A DNA stretch of 64,000 nucleotides. Source: JAGDZR01 sp049115695 (GTDB lineage: Bacteria; Bacteroidota; Bacteroidia; Cytophagales; Cyclobacteriaceae). A model generated the notes under the pieces. It saw only the letters and a list, made by a program, of their open reading frames with translations. It was not told the DNA's origin and did no database searches. Each line of letters starts with the position of its first letter. Position 1 is the first letter of the stretch. The stretch lies in contig JAGDZR010000005.1 in assembly GCA_049115695.1 (NCBI GenBank), positions 196,063 to 260,062 of the forward strand. Direction: 5' to 3'. Made by a program: the position numbers and the translations under genes. This document shows, one piece after another, positions 32,547 through 40,932 of this stretch.

Positions 32547-32788
32547 TGAAAATTGAGTTGATAGCTTTTGGGATTGCCAGAGATATTGTTGGAACTGGAA
32601 AATTGGTAATGAATATCAAAGATTCAGGAACTGTAAGGGATGTCAGGCTTGAACTGCTTGCGACTTTCAAGGATTTCGAAAAGTTGGCCTCATTGAAATT
32701 GGCCGTCAATGCAGATTATGTTGAAGATGATTTTCAACTTTCCCCAAATGATGAAGTGGTAATTATACCCCCTGTTAGCGGAGGATGA
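32546..32788 (+). CDS. moaD: Molybdopterin synthase sulfur carrier subunit
   Basis: An 80-residue ubiquitin-fold protein ending in the essential Gly-Gly (VVIIPPVSGG), whose thiocarboxylate donates sulfur to cyclic pyranopterin. The start is the ATG at 32546, overlapping the previous stop (TGATG); a TTG at 32537 adds three residues. It overlaps moaE by four bases, which fits the 1:1 complex of the two proteins. The MoeB adenylyltransferase that activates MoaD is not in the window. Confidence 0.9.
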   Translation: MKIELIAFGIARDIVGTGKLVMNIKDSGTVRDVRLELLATFKDFEKLASLKLAVNADYVEDDFQLSPNDEVVIIPPVSGG

Positions 32789-33201
32789 AAAATATTAAAA
32801 TCACATCAGAAAAGTTAAGTGTTCAGGAGTGTGAGCAACATGTGTCTCATGATGGCTGTGGGGGCATTGTTGTTTTTATAGGAACTGTTCGAAACAGCAC
32901 CAAAGGCAAGGCGGTTAAGGGGTTGGAATTTGAGTGCTATGAGAAAATGGCGGTAAAAGAACTCGATAAAATTGCTGACCATGCGATTGATGAGCTCGGG
33001 GCGCTCAATGTGGCGATTCATCACCGCACAGGGGCCGTCCCGATCGGAGAGGAAGCCGTAGTGATAGCTGTATCTTCAGCTCATAGGAAGGCGGCATTCG
33101 AGGCTTGTGAGTTCGCGATTGACACCTTGAAAGTAACTGTGCCAATTTGGAAAAAGGAATTATTTGAAGATGGAGAAGTATGGGTGTCAGCTCATCCCTA
33201 A
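32785..33201 (+). CDS. moaE: Molybdopterin synthase catalytic subunit
   Basis: A 138-residue MoaE. Family motifs are GGIVVFIGTVRNSTKGKAV, LEFECYEKMAVKEL, HRTGAVPIGEEAVVIAVSSAHRKAAFEAC and the closing VPIWKKELFEDGEVWV, which holds the catalytic Lys pair. It converts cyclic pyranopterin monophosphate to molybdopterin with MoaD. The stop shares its last base with the start of the cysteine desulfurase gene. Confidence 0.94.
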   Translation: MKNIKITSEKLSVQECEQHVSHDGCGGIVVFIGTVRNSTKGKAVKGLEFECYEKMAVKELDKIADHAIDELGALNVAIHHRTGAVPIGEEAVVIAVSSAHRKAAFEACEFAIDTLKVTVPIWKKELFEDGEVWVSAHP

Positions 33202-34400
33202 TGATGAAAGAGGAATTTCCCATATTTGAAACACCGCCCCCCAATGGAAAACCACTGATATTTCTGGATAGTGCGGCGACCACTCAGAAGCCAAAATCAG
33301 TGATGGATGCGGTTACTCAGTTTTATAGTACTGAGTATGCAAATTCGGGGCGAGGACTTTATTGGCCTTCGAAAGCTGCATCGAATCGTATTGATGACGT
33401 AAGAAGTGCAGTAGCTGAATTTATTGGTGCTGAGACTGATGAGATAGTATTCACTGGAGGTACTACTGATGCGATCAACAAACTGGCTAGATCATACGTG
33501 CTGCCGCTTTGCACCTCCACTTCCAATATTGTTCTGACAGGACTGGAACATCATGCGAATTTGATCCCCTGGCAGCAAGTGGCAAATCTCACGGGTGCTG
33601 AATTAAGAGTCGTAGAGTTGGATGATTCAGGTGAACCAGATTTTGAACTGGCAAGACAGCTCATTGATAATGAAACAGTGTTGGTAGCAGCCACAGTCAT
33701 ATCCAATGTATTGGGGCATCATACCAATGTCCAACGAATGATTGAACTCGCCCATCAAAAAAATACTCCTGTTCTACTTGATGCAGCCCAAAGTATTGGC
33801 CATTCATTGACGGATGTTCGTGTTCTGGACTGTGAGTTTTTGGTGTTTTCTTCCCATAAAATGTACGGCCCATCTGGAGTAGGGGTGTTGTATGGCAAAA
33901 AGCACCTGCTGGAGACAATGCAGCCGCTTAGTTTTGGTGGAGGAATAGTATTGGAAGTGGATGCGCAAACTGCATCATTTAAAAATTCACCAGATAAACA
34001 TGAAGCAGGCACCCTCAATGTTGAAGGGATTGTTGGGTTGGGTGCAGCAATTGACTGGATCAATTCCAATGGGATAGTTGTGATGGGGAAGCATGAAGCT
34101 GACCTAAGAGCTTATGCAATAGATAAGCTTTTCAGTATACCTGGCTTTCGATTATTGGGTAGACCTGATTCTTCGCTTTTCTCTTTTGTGCTTGAACATT
34201 TGCATCCACATGATCTTGCTACCTTTCTTGCCAATGAAAGTATTGCGGTACGATCCGGCAATCACTGCGCGCAACCTTTGATTAATCATTTAGGTGTTGG
34301 GGCTACTACCCGTGTGTCATTTGGGGTATATAATTTAAAAGATGATGTAGACGCATTGGTCGACCATGTGAAAGCTGCGCAGCTCTTTTTTCATGGATAA
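33201..34400 (+). CDS. sufS: SufS-type cysteine desulfurase
   Basis: A 399-residue PLP enzyme that takes sulfur from cysteine. From the ATG at 33201 the PLP lysine is Lys220 (SSHKMYGPSG) and the sulfur-carrying Cys is Cys356 (RSGNHCAQP). FLDSAATTQKPKSV and LTGLEHHANLIPWQ are typical of SufS (group II). Inside a molybdopterin operon it may feed MoaD thiocarboxylation, or supply the terminal sulfido ligand of xanthine dehydrogenase-type cofactor, rather than general Fe-S assembly. It is directly followed by its likely acceptor, a SufU-like protein, overlapping by eight bases. Confidence 0.9.
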   Translation: MMKEEFPIFETPPPNGKPLIFLDSAATTQKPKSVMDAVTQFYSTEYANSGRGLYWPSKAASNRIDDVRSAVAEFIGAETDEIVFTGGTTDAINKLARSYVLPLCTSTSNIVLTGLEHHANLIPWQQVANLTGAELRVVELDDSGEPDFELARQLIDNETVLVAATVISNVLGHHTNVQRMIELAHQKNTPVLLDAAQSIGHSLTDVRVLDCEFLVFSSHKMYGPSGVGVLYGKKHLLETMQPLSFGGGIVLEVDAQTASFKNSPDKHEAGTLNVEGIVGLGAAIDWINSNGIVVMGKHEADLRAYAIDKLFSIPGFRLLGRPDSSLFSFVLEHLHPHDLATFLANESIAVRSGNHCAQPLINHLGVGATTRVSFGVYNLKDDVDALVDHVKAAQLFFHG

Positions 34401-34824
34401 AATAAAGCAACTATATCAAACAGTGATACTGGAAGAGGCTAAAAATCCCTATCATGAAGGAGATTTTCCTGAAGCCAATGTGACACTATCAGCCTACAAT
34501 CCTACATGTGGTGATAAATTTAGTATCCATCTCAAAGTCATAAATGGTCAGGTGGAAGATGCTTGGTTCACGGGTTTCGGATGCTCCATTTCAAAAGCTT
34601 CAACATCGATCATGTGTCGAAAGTTGGAGGGCAAAAGTGTTGCCGATTTGGACCGGCTTGTTGTTGTGTTTCGCGAAATAATTGATCCGAATGGGGGAGT
34701 CATTGAAGTGGATGATCAATTGTCAGCATTTAAGGGAGCTCGGTATTTTCCAGAGCGAAGAAGTTGTGCTGAATTGAGTTGGTTGGAGCTGGAGAAGTGG
34801 ATTAACGAATCCTTAACGATCTGA
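34393..34824 (+). CDS. sufU: SufU-like sulfurtransferase
   Basis: A 143-residue SufU/IscU-fold protein. The zinc and sulfur-accepting residues are all present: Cys39 and Asp41 (NPTCGD), Cys64 (GFGCSISKAS) and Cys125 (RSCAEL); the spacing fits zinc-bound SufU, which takes persulfide from SufS, better than the IscU scaffold. Co-occurrence with SufS supports that. Its 3' end overlaps the 3' end of the BNR-protein gene on the other strand by 23 bases. Confidence 0.9.
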   Translation: MDKIKQLYQTVILEEAKNPYHEGDFPEANVTLSAYNPTCGDKFSIHLKVINGQVEDAWFTGFGCSISKASTSIMCRKLEGKSVADLDRLVVVFREIIDPNGGVIEVDDQLSAFKGARYFPERRSCAELSWLELEKWINESLTI

Positions 34825-35830
34825 TTGGGCTTAAATGAACATTGATCAAGTCCCAATCCTGACCTTTGTTCGCAGAAAAGTATAAGTTACCATTATTGGT
34901 GCCAAAGGACAGCTGATTTCCGTTGAGATCAAAAGCATCTCTAAAAACCAAATCAAATGATTGGGTTTTTGGTAAGCCATTGGTTTGCGCCATCCAAGAA
35001 ACACCCCCGTCCGTAGTATGTAAAACTGTCAAAATACCACCAGATGGAATTCTCAGGTCGTCACTTTCAGCCGGTATGATCCAGGCTTCAAGTGGGTCGT
35101 TTGCACTTAATCCCAATGCAAAACCATACTTGGATTCAGGAGGAGAAACGTCAGACCAGGTTTTGCCACGATCGGTTGAACGATATACACCGCAGTGATT
35201 TTGTTGCCAGAAGACATCAGGATTGCTCAGTGATTGCTTGATGCAATGTGGATCATAACCGACATCAGATTTGCTCGGATAAAACGATTCCATGCCTGTA
35301 TTTGATGGATTCCAGGTGGCGCCATTATCCAGGGATCTAAAAATTCCAGCACAACTGATACCTACCATCCAATGTTTTGCTTCACTATGATCGATTAGTG
35401 TGGTGTGAAGAAATGGATTGTTGGAACCTTTTCCTCCACCCATCCATTCATGACGAGATGGGTGATGGTGTAAGCCGGTTATTTCACGATAGTGATGACC
35501 TCCATCATCTGAAGCGAATAATCCGGCAGGTTCTGTTCCGATCAGTAATGTGTCATTTTGATAATTGATCGACCAAATAGATCTCAATGCAAAGTTCATG
35601 TCTGCCCCAAATTTTGGGGTATTCAACTCAGTCCATGACTTACCCTGATCTTCCGAGACATGAATTTTTGGTCCCCAGTGCTTATGGTTAATCCCTACCC
35701 ACCATTTGCTGTCTTCAAGGCAAATAGCGCCTACCGGATAGCCAAGGAAATGTATTTTTTTAATTTCCCAAACGGTTGTCGTTCTTTCGAAAACCACCAA
35801 CCCTTTATCCGTTCCAGCAACTATTTTCAC
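34802..35830 (-). CDS. BNR/sialidase-like beta-propeller protein in the Moco operon
   Basis: A 342-residue, probably cytoplasmic protein (no signal peptide) of the BNR-repeat/exo-sialidase-like propeller type. Asp-box repeats are visible: VSEDQGKSWTEL, SLDNGATWNPSN, STDRGKTWSDV, TTDGGVSWMAQ and SANKGQDWDL, while FASDDGGHHYREI is a degenerate copy. It keeps none of the sialidase Arg triad that I can identify, so it may not be an enzyme. It starts with GTG at 35830, sharing one base with the moaC stop (TAGTG), so it is translationally coupled to cofactor synthesis. I recall similar proteins beside MoaD/ThiS-like genes in other bacteria. Role unknown. Confidence 0.75.
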   Translation of the reverse strand: MKIVAGTDKGLVVFERTTTVWEIKKIHFLGYPVGAICLEDSKWWVGINHKHWGPKIHVSEDQGKSWTELNTPKFGADMNFALRSIWSINYQNDTLLIGTEPAGLFASDDGGHHYREITGLHHHPSRHEWMGGGKGSNNPFLHTTLIDHSEAKHWMVGISCAGIFRSLDNGATWNPSNTGMESFYPSKSDVGYDPHCIKQSLSNPDVFWQQNHCGVYRSTDRGKTWSDVSPPESKYGFALGLSANDPLEAWIIPAESDDLRIPSGGILTVLHTTDGGVSWMAQTNGLPKTQSFDLVFRDAFDLNGNQLSFGTNNGNLYFSANKGQDWDLINVHLSPIRSLRIR

Positions 35831-36300
35831 TAATGCTTGTAATCTGATTTTCCACCGGTTTTGCGAATGAGCCTGGTTCCGGTAATTACTATATCGTGAG
35901 AGAAAGCCTTACACATATCATAGACTGTCAGAGCAGCTATGCTCGCACCTGTTAGCGCTTCCATTTCCACTCCTGTTTTACCGCTACACTTGGCTTCACA
36001 GGTGATGGCTACTTCTAATTCATTGATCAATTTGATATCTATCTTAACCTTGTTCAGGAAGAGATTATGGCAAAGGGGAATGAGTTCGGATGTCTTTTTG
36101 GCACCTTGTATACCAGCAAGAATGGCCGTTTGAAAGACCGGACCTTTTAAAGTCGTGATTTCGCCATCACTGATATGCTGCCTCATATCTTCTGGTAGGA
36201 TGACACGACTTTCAGCAATGGCGGTTCTTTCCGTTATGTCTTTTTGAGATACATCCACCATCGAAGGATGCTGCTGATCTATGTGCGTAAATTTTTTCAT
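35830..36300 (-). CDS. moaC: Cyclic pyranopterin monophosphate synthase
   Basis: A 156-residue MoaC, the second enzyme of the first step of molybdenum cofactor synthesis (after MoaA). The family start FTHIDQQHPSMVDVSQKDITERTA and the strongly conserved KKTSELIPLCHNL and TGVEMEALTGASIAALTVYDMCKA are all present, including the catalytic Lys and Asp. It overlaps moeA upstream and the BNR gene downstream by one base each. Confidence 0.95.
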   Translation of the reverse strand: MKKFTHIDQQHPSMVDVSQKDITERTAIAESRVILPEDMRQHISDGEITTLKGPVFQTAILAGIQGAKKTSELIPLCHNLFLNKVKIDIKLINELEVAITCEAKCSGKTGVEMEALTGASIAALTVYDMCKAFSHDIVITGTRLIRKTGGKSDYKH

Positions 36301-37502
36301 TAAACTACGTTACGATAAGGAATGTAATCAATTTGTTCATCCTGACTAAATGTTGATTGCCCGTGAGGCAAAACGACAAAACCATCAGCGTTGGTAAGGT
36401 TAGCAAAATCTCCTGAACCATTGCCGCGGATAGGAGTAGCCAATAGGTGGCCGGATGAAGCATCAATTTTTACTTGCTGAAAAAACGTCAAATCTGGTTT
36501 GAACTGGATATCTTCAGTTAGACTTACTTTAATCGAATTCACCTTCTGATGGTGGGATTGCAACAGCCATCTTCGAACATAGGTATTGAGGCACATGAAA
36601 GTCGCGACAGGGTTTCCGGGCAGAGCAAATATCCGACAGGAATCAGTAGTGCCAAACCAGAACGGCTTGCCGGGTCGCTGCTTAACCCTATGAAAATGTT
36701 TCGTTACGCCAATTTCATTGAGTACTTCCGGGATGTAGTCAAATTTGCCTTTTGAAACACCTCCGGACATGACAATAAAGTCATATTGCTCGATGGCTTG
36801 CTTAAGCGATTGATATATAACCTCCTTGGTGTCGTTTAAGTGCATCATGTCAGTCGTCACTCCCCATTCAGTGAGTTTCGAATAAACACTCCAAACATTG
36901 CTTTTACGAATTTGATGAGCCAGCGGGGTGTCTGAAACATCAACCAATTCATCTCCTGTCGAAACAACAAGAGCTTTTGGTTGGCTCAGTACATTGATCT
37001 GATGTTTTCCTACGGTGGAGAGTACACCGATCTCGGCGGCACCTATAACATGTCCGGACTTTATCAGGACATCTCCTGATTTCTGATCCAGGCCTTTGAA
37101 ATGCACGTTTTGCTGCTGCGCTACATTTTCTGTAATGATTTGAGCAAATTCATCTTTTATTTCTACTTCTTCGTATTTGATGATGGTATCAGCTCCTTTC
37201 GAAAGCATCGCTCCCGTCATAATTTCAATGCATCCATCGGGTGTCTGAAGTTGAAGAGCTGGTGCTCCAGCTGCCTGTGTCGCTTCTATTTTAAACTCGC
37301 GTATTCCATTTTTAAAGGCGGCATAACTGATAGCAATGCCATCCATGGTTACCCGGTCAAATGGAGGAAAGTCCCGATCTGCAACAATGTCTTCGGCAAG
37401 GACACGTTGAGTTGCCTGACTAATCTCAATAGACTCAATCTCCGGATACCAGGGATGCTGGTCGATTATATCGAGGGCCTGTTCATAAGTGATGAATTCC
37501 AT
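36300..37502 (-). CDS. moeA: Molybdopterin molybdotransferase
   Basis: A 400-residue MoeA, which inserts molybdate into adenylylated molybdopterin. Family motifs are DRDFPPFDRVTMDGIA near residue 43, IMTGAMLSKGADTIIKYEE, GDELVDV, VMSGGVSKGKFDY and FALPGNPVATFMCL. Length is normal. The adenylylating partner (MogA/MoaB) is not in the window. The start codon lies 24 bases after moaA and the stop overlaps moaC by one base, so moaA-moeA-moaC-BNR form one minus-strand operon. Confidence 0.94.
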   Translation of the reverse strand: MEFITYEQALDIIDQHPWYPEIESIEISQATQRVLAEDIVADRDFPPFDRVTMDGIAISYAAFKNGIREFKIEATQAAGAPALQLQTPDGCIEIMTGAMLSKGADTIIKYEEVEIKDEFAQIITENVAQQQNVHFKGLDQKSGDVLIKSGHVIGAAEIGVLSTVGKHQINVLSQPKALVVSTGDELVDVSDTPLAHQIRKSNVWSVYSKLTEWGVTTDMMHLNDTKEVIYQSLKQAIEQYDFIVMSGGVSKGKFDYIPEVLNEIGVTKHFHRVKQRPGKPFWFGTTDSCRIFALPGNPVATFMCLNTYVRRWLLQSHHQKVNSIKVSLTEDIQFKPDLTFFQQVKIDASSGHLLATPIRGNGSGDFANLTNADGFVVLPHGQSTFSQDEQIDYIPYRNVV

Positions 37503-37526
37503 GACTCAAGATTAGTGAAAGATATG

Positions 37527-38516
37527 CTATCCCCCAATGGTGGCCATCGACTCTCTTGACCCTTTGGAAGCATTTTTAATTTTTTCCGATTCGAAACCAT
37601 CTTTTGATCTTGATCTGAAGAAGTGTAGAAATTTTTCTTTGATATCCTCATCACTGGCTCCCGACCTGATGAAATCTCTAAAACTAAAAAGACCTACACC
37701 GTAAAGACAAGTCCTAAGTTCTCCTTGTGGGGTCAATCTTACACGATCACATTGACTGCAGATGGTGCGTGTGTAGGCAGGTATAATGCCAATGGTTCCT
37801 TTTGCCCCTTCGATTTGATACTTGATGGCAGTTTCTGCTGCTTCACCTTTGAGTGGAGACAATTGGCCAAAGGTCTTCTCAAGTGTATCATGGATGAAGC
37901 TCTTATCCCATTTAATTGGCGTGAAACCTTTTCCTCCTCCATTGAATGGCATTTCTTCAATGAATCGTACGCTCACATTTTTTTCGATGGATAATTGAGC
38001 CATATCAACGACTTCATCCTCATTGAACCCCTCTATCACCACCATGTTGATCTTGGTGTTAAATCCACCCTTTACCAATCCATCAAAGGCTTCCATTACA
38101 AGGTCGAATTCGTCTCTCTTTGTGATTTCTTTGAATCTATCTTTCTTAAGAGTGTCGAGGCTAAGATTGATGCTGTCAAGGCCAATATCAGTCAGGGCGG
38201 CCAGATGTGGTGTTAAGAGCGCACCATTGGTCGTCATGTGGACCGATTCAATACCAGGGGTTGATTTAAGACGCTTAAGGAATGGTATCAGGTCCCTGCG
38301 AACAAGAGGCTCTCCTCCGGTTATTCTTACTTTCGAAATTCCCATTTCAGCAAGTATGCCAACAAGCCTCTCCATTTCTTCATAGCTCAGTAATTTGCTT
38401 TTTTGCGTGAATACCATCCCGGTTTCGGGCATGCAATAGGTACACCTCAGGTTGCATCTGTCTGTTACAGCCAGTCGCAGATAATTAAGTTGCCTACCGT
38501 GGTTATCAAAAAGCAA
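37527..38516 (-). CDS. moaA: GTP 3',8-cyclase
   Basis: A 329-residue radical-SAM enzyme, the first step of molybdenum cofactor synthesis. The SAM cluster ligands are Cys21, Cys25 and Cys28 (CNLRCTYC); the second cluster is in CSQCDRVRLTPQGELRTC. It ends in Gly-Gly, as active MoaA does. The start is a TTG at 38516: no ATG occurs in frame between it and an upstream stop, and the first residues (LFDNHGRQLNYLRLAVTDRC) fit the family N-terminus exactly. It is divergent from xdhC with only 61 bases between. Confidence 0.94.
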   Translation of the reverse strand: MLFDNHGRQLNYLRLAVTDRCNLRCTYCMPETGMVFTQKSKLLSYEEMERLVGILAEMGISKVRITGGEPLVRRDLIPFLKRLKSTPGIESVHMTTNGALLTPHLAALTDIGLDSINLSLDTLKKDRFKEITKRDEFDLVMEAFDGLVKGGFNTKINMVVIEGFNEDEVVDMAQLSIEKNVSVRFIEEMPFNGGGKGFTPIKWDKSFIHDTLEKTFGQLSPLKGEAAETAIKYQIEGAKGTIGIIPAYTRTICSQCDRVRLTPQGELRTCLYGVGLFSFRDFIRSGASDEDIKEKFLHFFRSRSKDGFESEKIKNASKGSRESMATIGG

Positions 38517-38577
38517 ATTGCTTGAGTTTATGAATTAAATTGTAAATCTAATTGCAAACCATTTATAGTAGGCCAAT

Positions 38578-39540
38578 ATGCATGAAGTAATCAAGCAAAT
38601 AGCTGACCTGAGTCAGGAACAATCTGATTTTATGATCGCAACAGTTGTGAAAACCTGGAGGTCATCTCCACGACCAGCGGGAAGTGTGATGCTGGTTGAT
38701 CAAGAAGGGAGAATGTATGGTTCCGTTAGCGGGGGATGTATTGAGAAGGTAGTACTGGAACAAACGCTGAACCTCATGTCCGAAGGTAAGGCCGAACTCA
38801 TGACATTTGGTGTAGCAGATGAAGAAGCATGGGAGGTTGGATTGAGTTGTGGGGGTAAGGTGTCAGTATTCATTGAGCCTTATAAAAAGGAAGTTTGGCG
38901 TTCTGTTTTTGCAAACCCTGATCAGTCACAGGTATTGATTACTAAAATGGAGCAAAGACCCCAATATTTGAATTTGGATCAACTTCCCGATGATGTTAAT
39001 GAAGAGGTGCGTTCGCTGATCCGAAAGGAACAATCAGGGGTCGTTGATGATCTCTTTGTCCGAGTGATGCCAAAGCAACCGACCATGTTGATGGTTGGTG
39101 CTGCTCATATTACATTCGAGCTCATACAGCTTGCACATTTGCACGGCTTTAAAACTATTGTAATAGACCCTCGCGACACTTTTACTCATAAATCACACAT
39201 TCCTGAAGCACCAGATGAACTTCACGCTTGCTGGCCGCAGGAGGTGATCAATAATGTTGACCTTGATCAACACACCTATGCTGTAATCCTGTCTCATGAT
39301 CCCAAAATTGATGATCCAGCCCTACATGTATTATTAAAATCAGAAGTCAAATATATTGGAGCGTTAGGAAGTCGCAGGACGCATCAAAAACGTATTGATC
39401 GGCTAGTGGAAGCTGGATTTAATCAATCAGAAATAGATAGAATTCACGCGCCGGTCGGCTTGGACATTGGAGCGATGACGGCAGCTGAAATCGCTTTGAG
39501 TGTGATGGCGCAAGTGGTTGATGTGAAAAATTCAGATTGA
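38578..39540 (+). CDS. xdhC: XdhC/CoxI-family Moco insertion factor
   Basis: A 320-residue XdhC-family protein. It has the N-terminal CoxI-like part (WRSSPRPAGSVMLVDQEG, SVSGGCIEKVVLE, GLSCGGKVSVFIE) and the C-terminal Rossmann-like XdhC domain (MLMVGAAHITFELIQLA; YIGALGSRRTHQKRIDRL). XdhC binds and protects molybdopterin cofactor while it is sulfurated and inserted into xanthine dehydrogenase-type enzymes. No such client gene is in the window. It is transcribed divergently from moaA. Confidence 0.93.
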   Translation: MHEVIKQIADLSQEQSDFMIATVVKTWRSSPRPAGSVMLVDQEGRMYGSVSGGCIEKVVLEQTLNLMSEGKAELMTFGVADEEAWEVGLSCGGKVSVFIEPYKKEVWRSVFANPDQSQVLITKMEQRPQYLNLDQLPDDVNEEVRSLIRKEQSGVVDDLFVRVMPKQPTMLMVGAAHITFELIQLAHLHGFKTIVIDPRDTFTHKSHIPEAPDELHACWPQEVINNVDLDQHTYAVILSHDPKIDDPALHVLLKSEVKYIGALGSRRTHQKRIDRLVEAGFNQSEIDRIHAPVGLDIGAMTAAEIALSVMAQVVDVKNSD

Positions 39541-39592
39541 TATTTAGTGAGGTTAGAGCGACCCAAGAAACCATACGCATTTTTTAAGGCAC

Positions 39593-39618
39593 AAAAAAAA
39601 GGCCCGGTAAACCGAGCC
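39593..39618 (-). terminator. Terminator of the DAHP synthase gene
   Basis: Read on the minus strand, GGCTCGGT and ACCGGGCC form an eight-pair stem (one G-U pair) with a two-base centre, followed by T8 (A8 at 39593-39600 on the plus strand). Confidence 0.85.
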
Positions 39619-39646
39619 TCCATATTCTAAATCATACAAGCTATTG

Positions 39647-40696
39647 TTAAGCCAATACAGATTTTTCTCTGTGCTTGATTTCCCAGATAGCTTTGATGTC
39701 TGTGATCAATTGAGCTAGTGTTGCTGGTGTCAGTGATTGCTTTGGATCATCTCCAATACCTTTCTGTGGGTTGCAATGCGTTTCTACAATCACTCCATCT
39801 GCTCCATATGCCATAGCTGCCAACGCGGCTGAAGGTACATATTTAGCTCTGCCAACAGAATGTGATGGATCAACGATGACAGGTGCCCATGATTTTTCTT
39901 TTAGTAGAGGCGTGATGCTTTCATCAGGATGATTTCGATAACCGTCCATTGTAGGAGTAGTACCCCGAGGGCAGAACATTACATCTGCATTGCCAGCTGC
40001 TGCGATATACTCGGCCGCTGCGATGAATTCGTTTACAGGACCCATTCCCATTGATCTTTTAAGCAGGACAGCTGTTCCTTTATTCTGAGTCATAGCTCCA
40101 ATTGCCTTAAGCAAAGAATAGTTGAGCGCGTTTCTTGCGCCCACCTGAAGTACATCAACTCCTGCCTCTACAGCTATTTTGAGTTGATGGTCATCCATTA
40201 CCTCAGTGTCCACTGGCAAGCCAGTCTGAGCACGAGCTTCCATTAATATTTCAATTGAAGCGTCATCCCCCTGAAAAGAATAAGGCATTGTTCTCGGCTT
40301 CCAAACTCCACCGCGAATAGCACTTGCTCCCGCCTCTTTCACTGCATGAGCAGTTTCGATAAAGAGATTTGGATTTTTCGGGTCGATTGCACATTGACCG
40401 GCTATGATAAATGGTTGCTCACCAACAATCACATCACCAATTTTAATTTTGTGGTGTGCCAATTCAGAATGGCAATCCATCAATTTAAAAGGACTATCAA
40501 CTGCATCAAAACGATCAATGTAGTCTAGACCGAGAATGCGATTGACCATTATTGTCTTTCGTTCTTCTCCCAGCACCGCATATATGGTTCGGTGGTGTCC
40601 TACAATCGTCTGAATCTTACATCCATACTCCTCAACTATCGCTTTTACCTCGGATAGCTGCTCGCTCGTCAGTTTCGGTTCCTTAGGGATGATCAT
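39647..40696 (-). CDS. 3-deoxy-7-phosphoheptulonate synthase, type I-beta
   Basis: A 349-residue DAHP synthase, the first step of aromatic amino-acid synthesis, joining phosphoenolpyruvate and erythrose 4-phosphate. Residues 1-75 are the ferredoxin-like regulatory domain that marks the I-beta subtype (IQTIVGHHRTIYAVLGEE). The barrel follows, with IAGQCAID, RGGVWKPRT, LPVDTEVMD, VLLKRSMGMG and VDPSHSVGRA, including the metal and substrate residues. It stands alone and ends in a clear terminator. Confidence 0.93.
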   Translation of the reverse strand: MIIPKEPKLTSEQLSEVKAIVEEYGCKIQTIVGHHRTIYAVLGEERKTIMVNRILGLDYIDRFDAVDSPFKLMDCHSELAHHKIKIGDVIVGEQPFIIAGQCAIDPKNPNLFIETAHAVKEAGASAIRGGVWKPRTMPYSFQGDDASIEILMEARAQTGLPVDTEVMDDHQLKIAVEAGVDVLQVGARNALNYSLLKAIGAMTQNKGTAVLLKRSMGMGPVNEFIAAAEYIAAAGNADVMFCPRGTTPTMDGYRNHPDESITPLLKEKSWAPVIVDPSHSVGRAKYVPSAALAAMAYGADGVIVETHCNPQKGIGDDPKQSLTPATLAQLITDIKAIWEIKHREKSVLA

Positions 40697-40896
40697 ATCT
40701 ACTCTGAAATTTTTAAGGCCACAAAACTAACCGCATACTTCGACTAATTACCATCCGTGAACTCATTTTTCTAATGCAACCAGTTGATCATTGAGAATAT
40801 TTCAATAAATCAGCTTGAAAAGTGCAGATATTGGTTGTTTATGCAATGGAAATAGGATGTTTTTACATTCACCAGGAAATCAATCTGATAATTTTA

Positions 40897-40924
40897 TATC
40901 CCCACTTGAGAGCAAGCGGGGATA
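40897..40924 (-). terminator. Hairpin after the amidohydrolase gene
   Basis: TATCCCC (40897-40903) pairs with GGGGATA (40918-40924), continued inward by CTTG/CAAG around an AGAG loop with one mismatch. It lies nine bases past the minus-strand stop; the following T-rich stretch is imperfect. Confidence 0.6.
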
Positions 40925-40932
40925 AAGTTGTG

